From: Candidatus Pacearchaeota archaeon
GTDB taxonomy: Archaea > Nanobdellota > Nanobdellia > UBA10117 > JAFCGI01
Direction: 5' to 3'
NCBI GenBank assembly: GCA_017608235.1
Contig: JAFCGI010000010.1
Coordinates: 1-39,649 of the forward strand
Length of the DNA stretch: 39,649 nucleotides
The notes below the pieces were generated by a model that worked only from the letters and a program-made list of their open reading frames with translations, had not been told where the DNA came from and searched no databases. The position numbers and the translations under genes are program-made. Position 1 is the stretch's first letter, and each line of letters begins with the position of its first letter. This document shows positions 37,910 through 39,649 of this stretch, one piece after another.

Positions 37910-38038
37910 TTATCTTTTTAATTTATAGAACTCCAGTGCTAATGAGTCTATCCCCAACTTCTTTCTTAACCACCTAAATATCCAGTGCCTCTTTCTTAAT
38001 TCTATATACACTTTCCTACTTTTTTTTATTTGTTTCAT
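37910..38038 (-). CDS. Small very basic protein (42 aa)
   Basis: The ATG at 38036-38038 overlaps the preceding stop in ATGA, and the 42-codon frame ends at 37910. The product has many Lys/Arg and Trp (RKRHWIFRWLRKKLG) and may bind nucleic acid or form an amphipathic helix at a membrane. Coupling makes it likely to be real, though its role is unknown. The 40-base gap to the next gene holds nothing I can identify. Confidence 0.55.
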   Translation of the reverse strand: MKQIKKSRKVYIELRKRHWIFRWLRKKLGIDSLALEFYKLKR

Positions 38039-38466
38039 CTTCTTTTCTTAAGTTTCTTTTTAACCTTTTTAACTACGCTCTTAACTTTTGGAAAGAACCA
38101 CTTCATATGTATTTCATCTTTATCTTCATCATAAACTAAGGATTCTGCGGTTCCCCAAATATCATCTAAATGTTCCCATCTAAACATATGCCAAGTATAT
38201 CTTATAAAAATATCTTTAGCATTAAGTAAAAACCTCATCTTTTCTTTATCCTTTTCTGTCCAACCTTTCTTATCGGCATAACCAGCTACAATTTCATTAA
38301 ATTGTTTATTGCTTTTCTTTTCCTGTTCTCTGTACCAATGAACACTAACCCCGAGAGAATGAGCAATCTTCTGATCTATTTTATTTATTTCCTCATTTGA
38401 TTTCTTAAAATAAGATGGCGCTTTGATTGACTTCTTCATGTTTTTATATAACGAGAATATTGACAT
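38035..38466 (-). CDS. Hypothetical helical protein (143 aa)
   Basis: The protein is helical and charged, with KIAHSLGVSVHWYRE (about residues 31-45) resembling the helix-turn-helix of phage regulatory or small terminase proteins. An aromatic central segment (FIRYTWHMFRWEHLDDIWG) follows, then a basic C-terminal tail. It might be a DNA-binding protein of the packaging region, a second small-terminase candidate. Not recognised with confidence. Confidence 0.6.
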   Translation of the reverse strand: MSIFSLYKNMKKSIKAPSYFKKSNEEINKIDQKIAHSLGVSVHWYREQEKKSNKQFNEIVAGYADKKGWTEKDKEKMRFLLNAKDIFIRYTWHMFRWEHLDDIWGTAESLVYDEDKDEIHMKWFFPKVKSVVKKVKKKLKKRR

Positions 38467-38470
38467 AATT

Positions 38471-38707
38471 TTATAATTTATTTTCTGATGGATAAAGCGC
38501 TTCTTTTAATTTTATAAAAGCATCACTACCCGCAGCTTTAATATAACTATCGCCACTCTTTTCTACATCAGATATATAAGCAACAATGATCTTGCCACCA
38601 ACTTTTTCAACCTCGTCTAATTTCTTAATTCGTTTTTTAGTAGCAGTTTTGTTATTTTTTGACCTTTTAAATCGCTTGTATGCCCTCTCTAAAATAAGAG
38701 TTGACAT
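38471..38707 (-). CDS. Small basic hypothetical protein (78 aa)
   Basis: The N-terminal 35 residues are Lys/Arg-rich and helical. A beta segment KIIVAYISDVE follows, then an Ala/Asp/Lys helix ending PSENKL. Spacing to both neighbours is three to four bases, consistent with an operon. No family is recognised. Confidence 0.6.
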   Translation of the reverse strand: MSTLILERAYKRFKRSKNNKTATKKRIKKLDEVEKVGGKIIVAYISDVEKSGDSYIKAAGSDAFIKLKEALYPSENKL

Positions 38708-38710
38708 ATA

Positions 38711-39088
38711 CTATAACTCATTTTTATAAAATTCAATTAAATCTTCAAGTTCTTTAACTTTCCACTTTTTAATCTGATCTCCTTTTCTCTTTAGTTCCTC
38801 TATTATACCATGTCCATAAATTCTTTCAAGTTTGATTGCATAGTTTATTAGGTTCCCATGTAACCATTTATTACAATGAACACATTGGCAGTGAATATTT
38901 CTTAAGTCAAAATCTACACTATCTCTATGAACAAAATGTCCTGCTTGTTGTTCTTTCCAATCTCTCTGATCACCGCAAGTAAAACATTTTCCTTTTTCTT
39001 TCTGTCTAATATACATTGATTGAAGTTTCCACGCTTTCTTTCTTAGTTTGGTTATTGATTTTTCTTTAATCTTTGGTTTCTTCTTCAT
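38711..39088 (-). CDS. NinG/Rap-like recombination nuclease
   Basis: The protein fits the NinG pattern: a basic helix with AWKLQSMYIR, then CFTCG (35-39), QQAGHFVHRD with catalytic-type His, a LRNIHCQCVHCNKWLHGN cluster (about 62-79) and a C-terminal helix-rich YGHGIIEELKRK. NinG (Rap) is an HNH-type structure-specific nuclease that resolves recombination intermediates in lambdoid phages. Together with the NinB-like and exonuclease genes it forms a recombination kit, here split on both sides of the circle joint. The start overlaps the upstream gene in ATGA. Confidence 0.8.
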   Translation of the reverse strand: MKKKPKIKEKSITKLRKKAWKLQSMYIRQKEKGKCFTCGDQRDWKEQQAGHFVHRDSVDFDLRNIHCQCVHCNKWLHGNLINYAIKLERIYGHGIIEELKRKGDQIKKWKVKELEDLIEFYKNEL

Positions 39089-39228
39089 ATCTTCTTTATT
39101 TCTTTGATAAGCTTGTCTATATCTTTAAATATCTCTGGTTCTTTTCCTTCATCGTATATGTCTCCCCAATACATAGTAAGATCTTCTAACTTTTTTATTA
39201 TTATCTTTTTTAATTCTTTATTTTTCAT
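39085..39228 (-). CDS. Small charged protein (47 aa)
   Basis: The ATG at 39226-39228 gives a 47-codon frame ending in a TGA that overlaps the NinG-like start in ATGA. It starts MKNKELKKIIIKKLEDL and continues with an acidic, Tyr/Trp-containing middle and a Lys tail. The leader AACAATTAAATTTATATG is nearly the same as at 39421, hinting at a duplicated initiation cassette. No function is assigned. Confidence 0.6.
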   Translation of the reverse strand: MKNKELKKIIIKKLEDLTMYWGDIYDEGKEPEIFKDIDKLIKEIKKI

Positions 39229-39241
39229 ATAAATTTAATTG

Positions 39242-39421
39242 TTAGATTTTGCTTATTTTATCAATAATAATACCTGTTATCTTTGATTTCATTCTTTCTT
39301 CACCTTCCAAAATTCCTTCTCTTTTTTCTTTCTGAAATAAATGACTTGCCATTTCTACAAATTCTTTTGTCCCTTTAAACTCTATCCTATTGTCTTTGTT
39401 TATAATTATACTATTCTCCAT
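39242..39421 (-). CDS. Small charged protein (59 aa)
   Basis: The ATG at 39419-39421 gives a 59-codon frame. The product begins with a beta-like stretch (MENSIIINKDNRIEF) and continues as a charged helix rich in Glu and Lys. The leader TAACAATTAAATTATATG is shared, with one base difference, with the next gene (39228). It follows the 71-residue gene by five bases. Confidence 0.6.
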   Translation of the reverse strand: MENSIIINKDNRIEFKGTKEFVEMASHLFQKEKREGILEGEERMKSKITGIIIDKISKI

Positions 39422-39426
39422 ATAAT

Positions 39427-39642
39427 TTAATTGTTAGTTAATCTTTTAACCCAATAATTTTTGTCTAATAGAAAATCCATCAACTTTCCTTTCGCACTTT
39501 TTTCTCTAAAAGCAGTATCGTTAAAACCAAGTTTGCCACATATTTCTGTAATAAAGTCTTCTTCAAGAACTTCGGCTTTAATTATTTGCCTTGCTAATTT
39601 TACTCTTTTTAAAACTCCTTTTAATATAATATCTTTTAACAT
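39427..39642 (-). CDS. Small helical hypothetical protein (71 aa), spanning the circle joint
   Basis: The complete gene starts at the ATG 39640-39642 and ends at 39427. The first 25 residues are Lys/Arg/Ile/Leu-rich and helical, with an acidic centre and a KGKLMDFLLDKNYW segment. The first 107 bases of the window repeat its start, proving that both ends join here. The leader ends in AT-only sequence; it is expressed with the packaging-region genes. Confidence 0.75.
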   Translation of the reverse strand: MLKDIILKGVLKRVKLARQIIKAEVLEEDFITEICGKLGFNDTAFREKSAKGKLMDFLLDKNYWVKRLTNN

Positions 39643-39649
39643 ATAATTT
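39536..39649. repeat. Right copy of 114-bp terminal direct repeat
   Basis: This is identical to bases 1-114. Removing one copy gives a circle of 39,535 bases. The repeat carries the N-terminal half of the 71-residue gene, so gene content is unaffected. Confidence 0.9.

Noticed and set aside
1-39649. An integrated prophage or a diversity-generating retroelement.
   Set aside because: No integrase, excisionase, CI-type repressor, reverse transcriptase or template/variable repeat pair is visible.

Overview
The window is the complete genome of a small, AT-rich tailed bacteriophage. The first and last 114 bases are identical and a 71-codon gene reads intact across the right-hand copy, so the molecule is circular or circularly permuted, with about 39,535 unique bases. 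Nearly every gene lies on the minus strand, so transcription runs from high to low coordinates. The set of large terminase, portal, scaffold, P22-type coat protein, connector, tubular-type tail protein, one very long ejection-type protein, amidase and holin candidates points to a podovirus-like virion. The amidase and the sigma70-like promoters imply a bacterial host. The Ser/Thr-rich beta proteins with membrane anchors and the many tiny genes recall phages assembled from groundwater or candidate-phyla (Patescibacteria) metagenomes, but that host guess is inference only. I see no integrase, repressor, DNA polymerase, helicase or primase.

Layout in transcription order. (1) 39.6-36.1 kb: small genes, a NinG-like nuclease, a putative small terminase and the large terminase. 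(2) 35.9-30.7 kb: a consensus promoter, an intrinsic terminator or attenuator, portal, small basic genes, scaffold and major capsid protein. (3) 30.7-17.3 kb: anchored beta-rich proteins, fibre-like proteins, a methyltransferase, a papain-like protease, connector and tail proteins, an HNH gene and a glycine-rich adhesin. (4) 17.3-12.7 kb: a 1,556-residue ejection-type protein. (5) 12.7-10.3 kb: a lone plus-strand membrane gene, an XhlA-like protein, an HNH gene, amidase and holin, ending in a terminator. (6) 10.3-9.4 kb: a non-coding control region holding a promoter-plus-short-RNA-plus-terminator unit, a second densely structured stretch, a palindrome with two DnaA-box-like sites and a strong early promoter. 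(7) 9.4-0 kb: the early operon with a small HTH protein, YopX, a RecB/Cas4-like exonuclease, an SSB-like protein, a NinB-like protein, a C5-cytosine methyltransferase, a 3D-domain protein, HNH enzymes, a metallophosphoesterase, a dATP/dGTP diphosphohydrolase-domain protein, a HAD phosphatase and several tiny genes.

The exonuclease, SSB-like, NinB-like and NinG-like proteins form a recombination kit. With no replisome genes, the phage probably relies on host replication, which fits DnaA-box-like sites near the early promoter. The most unusual material is RNA-level: two promoter/short-leader/terminator units, a pseudoknot-bearing structured region, a tandem pair of hairpins with identical loops on different stems, and many strong stem-loops set just after stop codons without U-tracts. 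A second oddity is a run of morphogenesis-region proteins that begin with membrane anchors or signal peptides.
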